Assembly: GCF_947179115.1 (NCBI RefSeq)
Contig: NZ_CAMXCI010000002.1
Coordinates: forward strand, 1-64,000
DNA: 64,000 nt
Direction of reading: 5' to 3'
From: Commensalibacter papalotli
GTDB lineage: Bacteria > Pseudomonadota > Alphaproteobacteria > Acetobacterales > Acetobacteraceae
The notes under the pieces were generated by a model. That model made no database searches. It was not told the origin of the DNA and saw nothing but the letters and a program-made list of their open reading frames with translations. The position numbers were made by a program, and so were the translations under genes. This document shows positions 62,384-64,000 of the stretch, piece by piece. Within the stretch, counting starts at the first letter, position 1. Each line of letters begins with the position of its first letter.

Positions 62384-63529
62384 ATGAGCATTCCCCATCA
62401 TATTCGTTATCAACATGACCTTTTTACTCGTTGGTTATTTGATTCTGCTCTTCCTTATTGGGGAACAATTGGTGGGGATGGCTCTTCATACAAACCGTTT
62501 CAATGGGGAGCACATGAACAGCTACAAATGGATGGCTCTCCTGATTTTCCTGGGTATAAACGTCTCCGTGTTCAGGCTCGTCAATTATATAGCTTTACCC
62601 AAGGTGCCTTAATGGGTTGGACACAAGCAAATTCTATTACCGAGCAAATCTATAACTTTATGCAAAATGCTCAATTAGGCGAAGGCCATTGGGCCAAGAC
62701 CTTAACTCGTGAAGGAAAAGTTCTAGATTCATCCTCTGATTTATACGATCTAGCTTTTACTATTTTTTCTTTGGCTTGGTATGCTCGTCTCAGCAATAAT
62801 CAACGCCCTATCCAACAAGCCCGTCAAACAATTCAGTGGATTGAACGTTTTATGTCATACCCCCAAGGAGGATATAAAAATATTATTCCTCTAACTCACG
62901 GATATAGGCAACAAAACCCACATATGCATTTACTAGAAGCTGCTTTGGCACTGTATGAAACAACAGGTGCAGAGCAAGACCTTATTATGGCGCATAAACT
63001 CATCCATCTATTTAAAACTAAATTCTTTAATCATCAATCTGGTGTTTTAGAGGAATATTTTGTTGAGAACTGGGCTCCAGTTCCTTGCCCACCCGCAACA
63101 GAGGTCGAACCAGGCCATCAGTATGAATGGATATGGCTTTTGTCTGAATATAAACGATTAACTGGTATCAACCATGACGCGGAAATGCAGAGAATGTATT
63201 ATTTTAACGAGCATTATGCGGTTGATCAAGTAACAGGGCTAGTTGCAGATAAGGTTCAAAAAGATGGTACTTCTGTTAATAAATCTGCGCGTCTTTGGGT
63301 GCAAACCGAAGCTATTCGTGCTACCAGTTTAATGCATGACGAAAAAAGTTATCAACACCTCTCTAAAATCATAGATAACTTACTTCGTCGCTATTTTAAA
63401 AACTGTCCAAATGGCACATGGCAAGACCAACTAACCCATTGTTATGATTATAAAAATAATAAAATTCCAACCAGCTCTTTTTATCATATTATCAGTGGGT
63501 ACGTGCAACTGCATCACACTTTACAATAA
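62384..63529 (+). CDS. AGE family sugar epimerase/isomerase
   Basis: A 381-residue alpha6/alpha6-barrel protein; ATG at 62384 is chosen, since the frame further upstream starts at TTG and overlaps hldE spacing. GALMGWTQANS, LYDLAFTIFSLAWY, RQQNPHMHLLEAALAL and EVEPGHQYEWIWLLSEY with the catalytic-type His and Glu are AGE motifs. Members interconvert mannose and glucose/fructose or epimerise N-acylglucosamine. Placed after hldE, it probably supplies a sugar for surface glycans; the substrate is unproven. The start is 32 bases after the hldE stop. Confidence 0.85.
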   Translation: MSIPHHIRYQHDLFTRWLFDSALPYWGTIGGDGSSYKPFQWGAHEQLQMDGSPDFPGYKRLRVQARQLYSFTQGALMGWTQANSITEQIYNFMQNAQLGEGHWAKTLTREGKVLDSSSDLYDLAFTIFSLAWYARLSNNQRPIQQARQTIQWIERFMSYPQGGYKNIIPLTHGYRQQNPHMHLLEAALALYETTGAEQDLIMAHKLIHLFKTKFFNHQSGVLEEYFVENWAPVPCPPATEVEPGHQYEWIWLLSEYKRLTGINHDAEMQRMYYFNEHYAVDQVTGLVADKVQKDGTSVNKSARLWVQTEAIRATSLMHDEKSYQHLSKIIDNLLRRYFKNCPNGTWQDQLTHCYDYKNNKIPTSSFYHIISGYVQLHHTLQ

Positions 63530-63556
63530 TCCACATTATCCACAGATTTCCCCACA
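63527..63556. promoter_or_regulatory. Cluster of DnaA-box-like sites upstream of dnaB
   Basis: TTATCCACA (63536-63544) is a perfect DnaA box. TAATCCACA (63527-63535) differs from it by one base and TTCCCCACA (63548-63556) by two. All three are in the same orientation, 44-73 bases before the dnaB start and directly after the epimerase gene. Confidence 0.6.
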
Positions 63557-63599
63557 ATTCACAGCCGACAATAATTCCAAAAAGTGATAATATAAAAAC

Positions 63600-64000
63600 G
63601 TGAAAAATATAGAATCGAAATCAGAGTCTCCTTTTTCCCTACTAGGCATTTCTCAACGCCTTCCTCCTGCGAATATTCAAGCAGAACAGTCATTACTAGG
63701 GGCGTTACTTACCAATAATAAAGCCTATGAAAAAGTTGCTGAATTTTTAATTAGCGAACATTTTGCAGATCCCATTAATGGAAAAATCTATGATGCCATT
63801 GTTCGTCGCATTGAGGCTGGACAAATTGCTGATGCTGTTACGCTAAAAGCTGAATTTGAACATGCAGGCATTCTTGATGAGGTCGGTGGGATTGCCTATC
63901 TAGGACAGCTTTTAAAATCTATGGTGGGTATTATTAATGCCAAAGACTATGGGAAAACCATTCATGATGCATGGATCAGAAGACAGTTAATCGATATTGG
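63600..64000 (+). CDS. dnaB: Replicative DNA helicase DnaB (5' part)
   Basis: GTG at 63600 opens a frame that runs off the right edge, 133 complete codons. The reading LPPANIQAEQSLLGALLTNN, followed by FADPINGKIYDAIVRRIEAGQIADAVTLKAEF and GGIAYLGQLLKS, is the DnaB N-terminal domain (primase-interacting helical domain). The RecA-like motor and P-loop lie outside the window. ATGs and GTGs nearer 63600 were checked; this is the first start giving the family N-terminus. The upstream DnaA boxes suggest replication-linked control. Confidence 0.93.
   Translation, partial: MKNIESKSESPFSLLGISQRLPPANIQAEQSLLGALLTNNKAYEKVAEFLISEHFADPINGKIYDAIVRRIEAGQIADAVTLKAEFEHAGILDEVGGIAYLGQLLKSMVGIINAKDYGKTIHDAWIRRQLIDI

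Noticed and set aside
1..64000. CRISPR arrays, insertion sequences, tRNA and rRNA genes
   Set aside because: I looked in all gaps for regular repeat-spacer patterns, transposase motifs and tRNA/rRNA cores and found none; a dedicated scan would be more reliable than reading by eye.

Overview
The window is a gene-dense, AT-rich chromosomal segment (G+C visibly well below 50%) from an alphaproteobacterium. The best guess is a low-GC acetic acid bacterium of the Commensalibacter type (family Acetobacteraceae, insect-gut associates). This rests on gene content and arrangement, not on a database match: an atpI-atpB-atpE-atpF'-atpF F0 operon without F1 genes, aroQ-accB-accC, metX-metW, an OprB-type sugar porin, several polyol dehydrogenases with RbtT/DalT/CsbX-type permeases, and an OprM-type tripartite pump. 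I saw no rRNA, tRNA, CRISPR array, insertion sequence or prophage.

Positions 1-10.1 kb form a sugar-alcohol island. After the 3' end of an OprB porin comes a leftward operon, in transcription order: a zinc dehydrogenase resembling erythritol/L-threitol dehydrogenase, a polyol permease, a GolD/DthD-like short-chain dehydrogenase, dhaK and dhaL. An RpiB-family isomerase is divergently transcribed from it. Together these can be read as tetritol to erythrulose to erythrulose-4-phosphate to erythrose-4-phosphate, feeding the pentose phosphate pathway. A second module follows with a xylitol dehydrogenase-like enzyme and a paralogous polyol permease. Palindromes lie in the divergent promoter, but no regulator gene and no dhaM are in the window.

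Positions 10-24 kb are mixed: a tandem universal stress protein, an orphan HrgA-like protein with a PD-(D/E)XK-type motif, an SDR, thiM, an MBOAT/SGNH surface acetylation pair beside a GT61 glycosyltransferase, a beta-class GST, a TVP38-type membrane protein, ctaA, tldD, a YigZ protein, a small frameshifted gene with direct repeats upstream, and an MFS exporter.

Positions 24-38 kb hold a large MscS-type channel, a MarC protein, a UDG-family protein, a sirtuin, an SDR, apt, aroQ-accB-accC, an RlpA-like protein, a BrkB/YihY protein, metX-metW and two secreted proteins of unknown function.

Positions 38-52 kb hold a SulP transporter, a complete RND efflux operon (adaptor, pump, outer-membrane lipoprotein), a YggT protein, an ArnT-like and an ArnC-like glycosyltransferase, and the F0 ATP synthase operon. 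Positions 52-64 kb hold a secreted protein with an internal duplication, a POT peptide transporter, a MATE pump, an SDR next to a choloylglycine-hydrolase-family amidase, an MFS transporter coupled to glutathione-dependent formaldehyde dehydrogenase, gmk-hldE-AGE epimerase, and the start of dnaB preceded by DnaA-box-like sites.

The strongest candidate for something not yet described is the 0.9-8.7 kb polyol island. Smaller leads are a 40-codon ORF with an ideal ribosome-binding site at 7222, the frameshifted gene at 22086-22411, and the DnaA-box cluster before dnaB. All family assignments are from reading the translations by eye; none was searched.
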